DNA of 64,000 nucleotides from an uncultured Clostridia bacterium (GTDB lineage: Bacteria; Bacillota; Clostridia; Oscillospirales; Ruminococcaceae): positions 62,001 to 126,000 of the forward strand of contig CANRNN010000004.1 in assembly GCA_947632025.1 (NCBI GenBank). The letters run 5' to 3'. Positions 1-6,840 of this stretch are shown piece by piece (positions within the stretch are counted from its first letter, which is position 1; each line of letters opens with the position of its first letter). A program made the position numbers and the translations under genes. Under the pieces are notes generated by a model. The model did not search any database and was not told where the DNA came from. It saw only the letters and a program-made list of their open reading frames with translations.

Positions 1-109
1 ACCTGTTCCCGAAGCTCCTGCTCCCGAACCCGAAAAGCCGTCGGGTGGAAAAATGTCGCAGGACGACATCGAACGCCTGCTTAACGGAATGAAGGACGAC
101 GCTACATAA
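1..109 (+). CDS. C-terminal end of a protein with a FliM-like terminal motif (partial)
   Basis: Only the last 35 codons are in the window, so the full protein cannot be identified. What is visible is a Pro/Glu/Ala-rich linker (PVPEAPAPEPEKP) followed by MSQDDIERLLNG and a short acidic tail before the TAA stop. The SQDDIxxLL string resembles the N-terminal peptide of flagellar switch proteins FliM and FliY, which binds CheY-phosphate. Here it sits at the C-terminus, so this is not FliM itself. A chemotaxis or flagellar accessory protein is a reasonable inference given the flagellar genes further along. The frame is set by the stop and by the terminator that follows. Confidence 0.6.
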   Translation, partial: PVPEAPAPEPEKPSGGKMSQDDIERLLNGMKDDAT

Positions 110-186
110 ATTTTCAGCTTATTTTCACATTATTATAACGCAGAATTCCGTTTTATTTTGTAAAATCCTGTTAAGGACAAAATATC

Positions 187-217
187 CGCCGCACCGAATT
201 TTTCCGTGCGGCGTTTT
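187..217 (+). terminator. Rho-independent terminator
   Basis: An 8-bp perfect stem (CGCCGCAC / GTGCGGCG) with an 11-base loop is followed by TTTT. It closes the transcription unit of the partial gene at the left edge, directly before the ribosome site of the alarmone synthetase. Confidence 0.85.
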
Positions 218-237
218 ATCAAGGAGGAGTGACTTTT

Positions 238-930
238 TTGAAAAGAAAAACAATAGAAGCTTCACCAAACGCGCTTTCAACCGTTCAGCATATCCTCACG
301 GAACAAAACGGCGACCGCATTATGGACGAAATGTACAAGTTCATAGAGCTTGAACATCTTTACGAATCCGCTATCAAAGAGGTAAAGACAAAACTTGAGA
401 TCCTCGACAGCGAATTCCGAGCGAAATATTCCTACAATCCTATACACCATATAGAGGACAGACTTAAATCTCCTCAGAGCATTTTCGGCAAGCTGCAGAG
501 AAAAGGCGTCCCGTTCAGCGCCCAATCCGCAAAAGAGAATCTTCAGGATATCGCGGGAGTGCGGGTCATCTGCAACTACATAGAAGATATATATTCCGTA
601 GCCGAGCTTCTTATCTCGCAAGACGACGTCAATCTCGTGACGCGAAAGGATTATATCGAAAATCCAAAGCCGAACGGCTATCGTTCGCTTCACCTTGTTG
701 TTGAAACTCCGGTATACCTATCCGATAAAAAAGAGCTGGTAAACGTCGAGGTGCAGATACGCACCATAGCAATGGATTTCTGGGCGAGCCTTGAACACGA
801 GCTGAAATATAAATCCGATACCGAGGTTTCCTCAGAGCTTGCCGTGCAATTAAAGGAATGTGCCGAAACAATAGCCGCGACCGATTCCAAAATGCAGCAG
901 ATCTACAAAGCCTTAAAAGAGATAGACTGA
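238..930 (+). CDS. relQ: Small alarmone synthetase, RelQ/YjbM type (GTP pyrophosphokinase)
   Basis: Predicted to transfer pyrophosphate from ATP to GDP or GTP, making (p)ppGpp in the cytosol. The protein is about 230 residues, the size of single-domain small alarmone synthetases, with no HD hydrolase, TGS or ACT domain. RelA/SpoT synthetase signatures are visible: DIAGVRVICNY near residue 104, DYIENPKPNGYRSLH near 138 and EVQIRT near 181. I place the start at TTG 238, because AAGGAGG at 221-227 is 10 bases upstream; the GTG at 229 lies almost on top of the ribosome site. The stop overlaps the start of the LRR gene (TGATG), so the two are translationally coupled. Quaternary allosteric control is known for RelQ but cannot be seen here. 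Confidence 0.9.
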   Translation: MKRKTIEASPNALSTVQHILTEQNGDRIMDEMYKFIELEHLYESAIKEVKTKLEILDSEFRAKYSYNPIHHIEDRLKSPQSIFGKLQRKGVPFSAQSAKENLQDIAGVRVICNYIEDIYSVAELLISQDDVNLVTRKDYIENPKPNGYRSLHLVVETPVYLSDKKELVNVEVQIRTIAMDFWASLEHELKYKSDTEVSSELAVQLKECAETIAATDSKMQQIYKALKEID

Positions 931-2003
931 TGAAAGCCAAAAGAATAATTATAAGAATACTTCAAAGCCTGCTTATCACGTTTATGGTGTTGTTTACCGT
1001 TGCCGGAATTGCTCTGCGGTTCTATCCGCCCATGGATTTCAGATTCTATCTTGACGAGGGCGAAAACGCGGCGGTCTACTCCTACAGAGGGAAAAGCGAT
1101 AACATTACGCTTCCGACAAAGTTTTTATGGAAAGACGTCGTTGCGGTGAAGTCATTTTCCTTTTCGGGACAAAATATAAAGCACATAATCGTTCCCGACG
1201 GAATAACCGAACTTAATGAGGCAGCATTCGGAAAGTGCATCACACTTGAAAGTGTGACGCTTCCGAAAAGACTGAAAAAAATCGGCAATGGTTTGTTCTG
1301 TGAATGTGAAAAACTTAAAGAAGTAAAGATCCCCGACGACTGGACAAGCATTCCCGATTATACTTTTATCGGCTGTGAATCGCTTGAGGAAATGGTTATC
1401 CCGGAAGGCGTCAAAACTATAGGCGTAGGAGCATTTGAAAACTGTTACTCACTAAAAAAAGTAACACTTCCGGAAAGTCTGGAAGTCATTGACGCAATGG
1501 CGTTTAACGGCTGCGAAAAGCTGGAAACGATAGAACTCCCGAAAAACCTTAAGGTCATCGGCGACTACGCTTTCAAATCCTGTTCAGGGCTTCGGGAAAT
1601 AACATTCCCCGATAGTCTTGAGTCGGTAAAGACGGGCGCTTTTCAGTCAAGCGGGATAACCTCCGTGCATATGGAAAACAATAAAATTAAAATAGATAGT
1701 ATTGCGTTTTCCGATTGTGATAAGCTTCATGCTGTTTACATCACATCTGCCGGAGAATACGACATAAACTCTTTGGCATTCAGCGATAATTACAAAGAGG
1801 GTCTGCTTGTCGACGAGCCGAAATTTTATTTCGACGGCAAAGGAATCGACTTCTACAAATTCGCTGCTTTTGAGCGGCAGGGGAATGTCCATATAACAAA
1901 CGAAGATACAACAGATACCACGGAGTATACCGATACCACCGACCACGAAACAGATAAAGACTTCTCCGAAACATCTCTTTACAAGATGAATCATATCTCA
2001 TAA
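930..2003 (+). CDS. Membrane-anchored BspA-type leucine-rich repeat protein
   Basis: A 357-residue protein with an N-terminal uncleaved-looking hydrophobic helix (about residues 5-28), then roughly seven BspA/TpLRR (LRR_5) repeats between residues 90 and 290. Each has the pattern of a hydrophobic strand, LPxxLxxIG, AFxxC and L, for example CESLEEMVIPEGVKTIGVGA. The tail is rich in Thr and Asp (DTTDTTEYTDTTD). This fold is generally a protein-binding or adhesive surface module. The start codon overlaps the alarmone synthetase stop, so the pair forms an operon; a functional link to (p)ppGpp is not shown by the sequence. Partner and role are unknown. Confidence 0.8.
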   Translation: MKAKRIIIRILQSLLITFMVLFTVAGIALRFYPPMDFRFYLDEGENAAVYSYRGKSDNITLPTKFLWKDVVAVKSFSFSGQNIKHIIVPDGITELNEAAFGKCITLESVTLPKRLKKIGNGLFCECEKLKEVKIPDDWTSIPDYTFIGCESLEEMVIPEGVKTIGVGAFENCYSLKKVTLPESLEVIDAMAFNGCEKLETIELPKNLKVIGDYAFKSCSGLREITFPDSLESVKTGAFQSSGITSVHMENNKIKIDSIAFSDCDKLHAVYITSAGEYDINSLAFSDNYKEGLLVDEPKFYFDGKGIDFYKFAAFERQGNVHITNEDTTDTTEYTDTTDHETDKDFSETSLYKMNHIS

Positions 2004-2016
2004 GAAAAACAGATAA

Positions 2017-2047
2017 AAAACTCCCCGTCACAAGAACGGGGAGTTTT
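2017..2047. terminator. Terminator, possibly bidirectional
   Basis: A 12-bp perfect inverted repeat (AAAACTCCCCGT / ACGGGGAGTTTT) lies between the convergent LRR and cytidylate kinase-like genes. A-tracts on one side and T-tracts on the other allow it to work in both directions. Confidence 0.85.
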
Positions 2048-2093
2048 CTGTTAAATCTTGCCGTGATATCCGCCGGAACGGAAACTTATCGTA

Positions 2094-2693
2094 TTATCTG
2101 TTGTAATAATCGTCGAGGAATTGTTTTAACAGCGTCACCGAGCCGTCTATCCCAAGCGCAGAACTGTCAATGCAAAGCTGATAATTTGACGGAGAACCCC
2201 AGCGTTTGTCTGTGTAATAATTGTAGTAGGAGGTGCGCTGTTTGTCTATTCTTTTGACGTAATCTTCGGCGTGCTTTTCGGCGATATCGTAGACCTCGAT
2301 AGCGCGCTTTACGCGAACTTCTAACGGTGCGCAGATAAAGATGTTCACAACTCCCTCGAAATCGCGCAGAGCATAATCGGCGCAGCGTCCGATTATAACG
2401 CAGGACTGCTCCGACGCTATTTTCTGAATGGCGTTGAGCTGCGCGAAAAACAGAGTATCATCGAACGGCACACCGCCCTGCCCGTAGGTAGTGGACAGCA
2501 GATAGAGGAAACTGTTCGGGCGTTTTTCGTCGTTTTCCTCAAAATGGCTTTTGTGTATTCCGCTGTTTCCGGCGGCGACATCGAGCAGCTTATTGTCGTA
2601 GAACTCCACGCCTATCTGCTCCGAGAGCTTCTGACCTATCTCGCGCCCGCCGCTTCCGTATTGTCTGGTAATGGTAATAATCTTATTTGCCAT
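2094..2693 (-). CDS. Cytidylate kinase-like family protein
   Basis: A 199-residue P-loop protein of the cytidylate kinase-like family. The N-terminus ITITRQYGSGGREIGQKLSE carries the GSGGREIG variant of the nucleotide-binding loop, and a basic lid-like stretch (VKRIDKQRTSYYNYYTDKRW) sits near residues 130-150. Proteins of this group are often annotated as cytidylate kinases but differ from Cmk, and their substrate is usually unproven. I chose ATG 2693 because GGGTGG precedes it by 8 bases; the GTG 12 bases upstream lies inside that region. It is monocistronic, with its own promoter upstream and a shared terminator at the 3' end. Confidence 0.8.
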   Translation of the reverse strand: MANKIITITRQYGSGGREIGQKLSEQIGVEFYDNKLLDVAAGNSGIHKSHFEENDEKRPNSFLYLLSTTYGQGGVPFDDTLFFAQLNAIQKIASEQSCVIIGRCADYALRDFEGVVNIFICAPLEVRVKRAIEVYDIAEKHAEDYVKRIDKQRTSYYNYYTDKRWGSPSNYQLCIDSSALGIDGSVTLLKQFLDDYYNR

Positions 2694-2779
2694 AATGATC
2701 GCCACCCTTCAGCAGTTTACAGTGCAAATGCACAATGAAAAGTAATATCCGAGGCAAAGCATCTTCACCTCTTTATTTA

Positions 2780-2808
2780 ATTATACCACATACTTTTTCC
2801 ACTGTCAC
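2780..2808 (-). promoter_or_regulatory. Promoter of the cytidylate kinase-like gene
   Basis: On the minus strand, GTGACA and TATAAT are separated by 17 bases, about 90 bases upstream of the start codon. The surrounding 2694-2880 is AT-rich and holds nothing else I can support. Confidence 0.6.
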
Positions 2809-2880
2809 TAATTACAACAAAACTTTGTGTATTTTTTCGGAATTTTTGTGCATTTTTAACAAAACCGAAATTTTTTTCTC

Positions 2881-3043
2881 CGAAATCTTATAAGATTTTT
2901 ACCTCTTGTTTTGAATGATGAAGCGTTTAACTGTTTTATATTAAATTGATCCCTATTTTTTTAATTTTTTTATATTTTAAAGCGATTTGAATACGACAAA
3001 AATACTTGACATTTAACAACATTTTATGTTATAATATAAAAGT
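2881..3043 (+). repeat. Left repeat of cassette A (palindrome plus promoter block)
   Basis: The first 70 bases (2881-2950) are identical to 25397-25466, and similarity continues to about 3002. The block 3002-3043 is identical over 42 bases to 25812-25853. A perfect 16-bp palindrome, AAATCTTATAAGATTT, lies at 2883-2898. In cassette A the two blocks abut; in cassette B they are separated by about 290 bases. The repeat has no open frame and marks the left edge of the duplicated cassette. The palindrome could be an operator or an element end; the sequence does not decide this. Confidence 0.9.
3006..3035 (+). promoter_or_regulatory. Cassette A promoter
   Basis: TTGACA at 3006-3011 and TATAAT at 3030-3035 with an 18-base spacer. 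It lies in the 42-bp block shared with cassette B. It would drive the antitoxin-like gene and probably the lipoprotein and secreted-protein genes. Confidence 0.8.
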
Positions 3044-3216
3044 AAGGATATGATTAGTCCCTCAGCCCATTGACAATTTAATATCAAATTTATCTCTTGA
3101 CAGATAGGATTTCAACATATCGGCTATTATAAGCCGGAAGGGATTCAGCAATGCAAACATCTGGATAATTGAGATAGGCAGCCGTGGCGATATTTATAAA
3201 TGAAAGGAGTGCTCTT
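3044..3216 (+). other. Leader region with possible RNA structure, cassette A only
   Basis: About 170 bases between the promoter and the antitoxin-like gene have no credible coding frame. A hairpin with arms CGGCT / AGCCG sits near 3120-3138. A GGCAGCCG string near 3178 vaguely recalls the end of c-di-GMP-I aptamers, but the rest of that consensus is not there. The segment is absent from cassette B. Confidence 0.35.
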
Positions 3217-3462
3217 ATGTCTGAGAAAGTAAGGGAAATGTTTCAATTGGTTGATATGCTCCCGGAAACAGAACAGAATTTTGTCAGTGAAATGATAAAA
3301 AGGGTCGTACTTGCATGGGATCCTGATTTCACGAAAGTTACTGAACTTGAACGCAAACAGATGGAAGCAGCACAGGCAGATCTAGAACAGGGCGAATATG
3401 TTCTGCACGAAGATGTATGGAACTTCTTAACAGAGGAGCCTAATAGTGAAAGGAGTGATTAA
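3217..3462 (+). CDS. Orphan antitoxin-like small protein
   Basis: An 81-residue acidic protein with a helical N-terminal half (MFQLVDMLPETEQNFVSEMI) and a tail containing ADLEQGEYVLHEDVW. That tail resembles the end of antitoxins from addiction modules in Clostridia, where a helix is followed by a GEYVSHEDV-like motif. I infer the family from this motif only. The start has AAAGGAG 7 bases upstream. Just before its stop, a second ribosome site and GTG start open a frame that ends after 11 codons, as if the toxin gene had been cut off. It separates the cassette A promoter from the lipoprotein and has no counterpart in cassette B. Confidence 0.5.
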   Translation: MSEKVREMFQLVDMLPETEQNFVSEMIKRVVLAWDPDFTKVTELERKQMEAAQADLEQGEYVLHEDVWNFLTEEPNSERSD

Positions 3463-3481
3463 GTTCTATCCGGTAAACTAA
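3446..3481 (+). pseudogene. Possible toxin gene remnant (11 codons)
   Basis: A GTG start at 3446 overlaps the antitoxin-like gene and has AGAGGAG 7 bases upstream, the arrangement of a coupled toxin gene. It encodes only VKGVIKFYPVN before TAA. RelE/ParE-type toxins often begin with a short strand of this kind, but 11 residues cannot establish a family. The sequence shared with cassette B starts 15 bases later, at 3497. Confidence 0.35.
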
Positions 3482-3519
3482 AAGCAACAAAACATGATAT
3501 TTCAGAAAGGAGCCCAATT

Positions 3520-4272
3520 ATGAGTTACAAAGACAGTTTGAGGAAAATGATCCTCATTGCAACTCTAGCAGCAACAGCAACAGGATTCTTCGCCGGATGC
3601 GCACCGCAAGAAGAGGAAGAAGTAAGCGGACCCGACCTATACGGCGACGGAATCGACGAGTCGTCTTCCACAACATCAACCGACACCAGCAATAACGAGG
3701 ACGACGACACCATAACCATCTCTAGCAGTGCGCCCACCGAAAATGAGCCAGAGCCCACATCTAGCAGTGAACCCACTGAAAGTGAGCCAGAACCCACAGA
3801 ATCAGAGCCAACCCAATCCACAACAAGTGAGCCCACGGCTTCCCAACCTAGCCAACCCACAGAAAGCAAACCGGTTGAATCCAAACCCACCCAGTCCTCT
3901 AAGCCCACATCTAGCAGTCAGCCCACACAATCCTCACAGCCTAAGGCTTCCCAACCCACCCAATCTAGCAGTCAACCCAAACCCACATCTAGCAGCCAGC
4001 CTAAGCCCACCCAATCCAGCAGTCCCACAGTAACAGGCACACCCTCAACGCAGAAATACACCCCCAGTGATACTACAGGATACACATTAGACGAGAACGG
4101 ATTCCCGAATGACCCTAATTGGCGCAAAGACCATGGTCTTACATTCGTAGACCAAAACGGCGACAAATGGTATTACACTACGGGTGTTGGTTGGACTAGA
4201 GAAGGCACAGGCGGTGTGCGTGAATCACCGGTAGTTCCGGGAGTAGGCGGGCAGGATCCAACTGCTCATTAA
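3520..4272 (+). CDS. Ser/Thr/Pro-rich surface lipoprotein, cassette A copy
   Basis: A 250-residue predicted lipoprotein. The signal peptide ends in a lipobox FAGC with Cys27 as the lipidated residue. Residues 28-60 are acidic, residues 65-175 form a low-complexity stalk of EPTESEP, SSSQP and KPTQSS units, and a C-terminal segment of about 75 residues carries DENGFP, FVDQNGDKW and GGQDPTAH. It is likely anchored in the membrane, with the stalk spanning the wall. The first 143 coding bases are identical to the gene at 25884, and the C-terminal motifs are conserved between the copies while the stalk differs in length. The stalk DNA is rich in CTAG, unlike neighbouring genes. Function unknown; a paired role with the downstream secreted protein is inferred from repeated co-occurrence. 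Confidence 0.75.
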   Translation: MSYKDSLRKMILIATLAATATGFFAGCAPQEEEEVSGPDLYGDGIDESSSTTSTDTSNNEDDDTITISSSAPTENEPEPTSSSEPTESEPEPTESEPTQSTTSEPTASQPSQPTESKPVESKPTQSSKPTSSSQPTQSSQPKASQPTQSSSQPKPTSSSQPKPTQSSSPTVTGTPSTQKYTPSDTTGYTLDENGFPNDPNWRKDHGLTFVDQNGDKWYYTTGVGWTREGTGGVRESPVVPGVGGQDPTAH

Positions 4273-4280
4273 AATATATA

Positions 4281-4300
4281 GAGTTAGTCATGACAAACTC
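4281..4300 (+). promoter_or_regulatory. Intergenic dyad between lipoprotein and partner, cassette A
   Basis: A near-perfect dyad, GAGTTaGTCATGACaAACTC, with one mismatched pair, begins 8 bases after the lipoprotein stop. Cassette B has a perfect 18-bp dyad of different sequence at the matching place. It could be an mRNA hairpin that tunes expression of the second gene or a protein site. Confidence 0.5.
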
Positions 4301-4331
4301 ATTCTGAATCGAGAGGAGAAATTCTTTTGAG

Positions 4332-4907
4332 ATGATAAAACAAATTTCATATCGTATTAGGGGGCAGACAAATGCCCTTATTTTTATGCTGTTTCTTGTT
4401 TTCGCAATGTTAATACCCGCATCAATTGTGCATGCAAGCGGAAGCTTTAACGGCGGGTCACTACCGGCTCAAACCGGTGCAGGCTACGCAGCCGGCTTCG
4501 GCGGATTCGCATCAATCGACTTCGGCGCCCGCGTCACTCTAGTCGATGCTCAAACAGGTCAAGCTGCTACTAATGTCTTCAGCCCTTCTGTCGACTACAT
4601 CTCAATGTTGACATATAACAGGGGATACATCGGAGGTGTTTCCGGTGTAGGCGGGACTGTCCCCAAAGTCGAATTCGACGAGGTCATCGTTCTAGGCGGA
4701 TTATGCAAGTCCGACTATGTCCTAGGCGGGGCATCTATCAGCCCTAGAGCAGGATTTCGTCCTACAGAGCCACCCGAACCTTTTACTGATGAAACGCAAA
4801 CGTCACGGCTAAATTTGGGCGAGGATTTTTCTGTCTTGCCACGAACGCTCAACGTTGGCGGCGGCAAAATATACGCTTTTTGTGAAACTCTTCAAAAAAT
4901 TTTGTGA
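4332..4907 (+). CDS. Secreted partner protein, cassette A copy (shortened)
   Basis: A 191-residue protein with an N-terminal signal peptide (hydrophobic residues about 15-35, cleavage near VHASG). The mature part aligns with the protein at 26683: IDFGARVTLVDAQTGQ, a following SVDYI, GGLCKSDY and VLPRTL are matched there by LDFGARVTLVDSQTGQ, SVDYI, GGLCKSDY and IIPRTL. After PRTL the similarity stops and the frame ends within about 20 residues in AT-rich DNA just before the Na/Pi transporter promoter. The gene therefore looks like a 5' portion of a longer family member. No known domain recognised. AGAGGAG lies about 13 bases before the ATG, a long spacing also seen in cassette B. Confidence 0.6.
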   Translation: MIKQISYRIRGQTNALIFMLFLVFAMLIPASIVHASGSFNGGSLPAQTGAGYAAGFGGFASIDFGARVTLVDAQTGQAATNVFSPSVDYISMLTYNRGYIGGVSGVGGTVPKVEFDEVIVLGGLCKSDYVLGGASISPRAGFRPTEPPEPFTDETQTSRLNLGEDFSVLPRTLNVGGGKIYAFCETLQKIL

Positions 4908-4934
4908 AATCAACCAAAAATTCTGTAAAACTAC

Positions 4935-4963
4935 TGTACATTTAAAGAAAAATCTTGTATAAT
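4935..4963 (+). promoter_or_regulatory. Promoter of the Na/Pi cotransporter gene
   Basis: TGTACA and TATAAT with a 17-base spacer, about 85 bases upstream of the start codon. It begins 28 bases after the cassette A partner ends. Confidence 0.6.
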
Positions 4964-5047
4964 AAAAATGTAGGTTTAAAATGAATTAAGAAATAACGAT
5001 TTGCCGGCTTTGTCTTCGGCAATGTAAACTGTCAACAGGAGTCTTGT

Positions 5048-6805
5048 ATGACTGTCAATGATATTCTGACTATGCTCGGCGGACTGGCGGTGTTTATGTT
5101 CGGTATGCATACACTGTCGGGCGCACTGGAAAAGTTCGCGGGCGGCAAACTCGAAAACTGGCTTGAAAAAATGACCTCAAACCCGCTTAAGGGCGTTCTT
5201 CTCGGCGCGGGTGTAACGGCGCTTATACAATCGTCGGCGGCTACTACCGTTATGATGGTCGGCTTCGTAAACTCCGGAATTATGAAGCTGTCACAGGCTA
5301 TAGGCGTTATTATGGGCGCAAATATCGGTACTACCGCGACAGGCTGGCTCGTGTCGCTTACCGCAATAGACGGCGGGGGAATTGCCGCAATATTCAACCC
5401 CAAAAACTTTACGCCTGTTCTCGCAATAGTCGGCGTAATACTCACAATGTTTACAAAATCCGACCGAAAGAAAACTTTCGGTACTATACTGTTGGGCTTT
5501 TCGCTTTTGATGTTCGGAATGAACACAATGTCGGGCGCGGCGGAGGTCCTTAAGGATAACGAGCAGTTCGCACGCTTTATGGTGATGTTCACGAATCCTT
5601 TCCTCGGAGTGCTTGTGGGAGCGCTGTTGACGGCGGTTTTGCAGTCGTCGTCGGTTTCTATCGGTATTTTGCAGACACTTTCAAACAAAACAGGAACGAT
5701 AACCTACGGTATGGCACTTCCTATCATTCTCGGACAGAACATAGGCTCGTGCGTTACGGCGCTTATTTCTTCAATAGGAGCGAACAAGTCCGCAAAACGT
5801 GTCGCTATCGTTCACTTGTACTTCAACATTATCGGAACCGTTGTGTTCCTGTCTATCTACTACATCATCAATGCTGTTTTCGACCTGCCGTTTATGAACG
5901 AGCAGCTGAATTCCGTCGGAATAGCGATAATCCACACTTGCTTCAACGTTCTGGCGACGCTGTTATTCCTGCCGTTCACAAAGCAGCTTGAAAAGCTCGC
6001 CTGCCTTACCGTTCGGGACAAGCCCGGCGAGGAATCGCTCGAAGTCCCCATGCTCGACAAGCGTTTTCTCAACACCCCGTCCGTCGCTCTCGAACAGTGC
6101 AAGAACGTAGCCTATAAAATGGCTCATCTCACACAGAAAACCATTCTGATGTCAATGGAGCTTGTCAAGAACTACGACGCTAAGATCGCACAGGAGGTCA
6201 TTGACAACGAAAACGCCATCGACCTGTACGAGGACAGCATAGGCTCCTACATTCTTAAAATAAGCTCGAAAGACCTTTCCGTAAGCGACAGCCAAGCCGT
6301 GTCCGACCTGCTGCACACTATAGGAGATCTTGAAAGAATATCCGACCACGCCGTTAATATTGTGGAAGCCGCCGAGGAAATGCACACCAAAAAAGTGAGA
6401 TTTTCCTCTGCCGCCGAGCAGGAAATGGATATTATGATGAAAGCGGTCACGGAGATCCTTGACATATCAATACGCTCGTTCGTAAATTCCGATGTTTCTC
6501 TTGCGAAAGATGTAGAGCCGCTTGAGGACGTTATCGACGGACTGCGGACGGAGCTTAAAAACCGTCACGTCAATCGTCTGCGTGACGGAATATGCACAAT
6601 AGAACTGGGATTTATTCTTCAGGATCTGCTGACAAATCTTGAAAGAGTTTCCGACCACTGCTCGAATATCGCGGTCTGCCTTATCCAGATAAAGGAAAAC
6701 AGTATGGACACGCACGAATATATGAACGAGCTTAAAAAGCTTGACAAGTCCGACTTTATGGACGAATTCAACGAATATAAAAACAAGTACGCTCTCCCGA
6801 ACTAA
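5048..6805 (+). CDS. Na/Pi cotransporter family protein with PhoU-like C-terminal domain
   Basis: A 585-residue membrane protein predicted to import phosphate with sodium. The N-terminal 310 residues hold about eight hydrophobic segments and the two inverted QSS repeats of the PNaS family (ALIQSSAATTVMMV near residue 57 and VLQSSSVSIGI near 197). Residues 345-565 form two PhoU-like helical repeats in the cytoplasm (for example ERISDHAVNIVEAAEEM and ERVSDHCSNIAV), typical of the NptA/YjbB group. The ATG has AGGAG upstream (AACAGGAGTCTTGT). The gene stands alone between its promoter and a shared terminator. No phosphate-regulon box was recognised. Confidence 0.92.
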   Translation: MTVNDILTMLGGLAVFMFGMHTLSGALEKFAGGKLENWLEKMTSNPLKGVLLGAGVTALIQSSAATTVMMVGFVNSGIMKLSQAIGVIMGANIGTTATGWLVSLTAIDGGGIAAIFNPKNFTPVLAIVGVILTMFTKSDRKKTFGTILLGFSLLMFGMNTMSGAAEVLKDNEQFARFMVMFTNPFLGVLVGALLTAVLQSSSVSIGILQTLSNKTGTITYGMALPIILGQNIGSCVTALISSIGANKSAKRVAIVHLYFNIIGTVVFLSIYYIINAVFDLPFMNEQLNSVGIAIIHTCFNVLATLLFLPFTKQLEKLACLTVRDKPGEESLEVPMLDKRFLNTPSVALEQCKNVAYKMAHLTQKTILMSMELVKNYDAKIAQEVIDNENAIDLYEDSIGSYILKISSKDLSVSDSQAVSDLLHTIGDLERISDHAVNIVEAAEEMHTKKVRFSSAAEQEMDIMMKAVTEILDISIRSFVNSDVSLAKDVEPLEDVIDGLRTELKNRHVNRLRDGICTIELGFILQDLLTNLERVSDHCSNIAVCLIQIKENSMDTHEYMNELKKLDKSDFMDEFNEYKNKYALPN

Positions 6806-6810
6806 ACGAA

Positions 6811-6840
6811 GATCCGACTTTTTACGGTCGGATCTTTTGT
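6811..6840. terminator. Bidirectional terminator
   Basis: An 8-bp perfect stem (GATCCGAC / GTCGGATC) followed by TTTTGTTT separates the convergent transporter and TerB-domain genes. Confidence 0.85.

Noticed and set aside
3530-4030. CRISPR-like or tandem DNA repeat in the lipoprotein stalk
   Set aside because: The repeats are short, irregular and in frame as Ser/Thr/Pro-rich coding units, without spacers.
5032-5688. 218-codon minus-strand frame opposite the Na/Pi transporter
   Set aside because: Antisense shadow; the plus-strand protein has clear family motifs.
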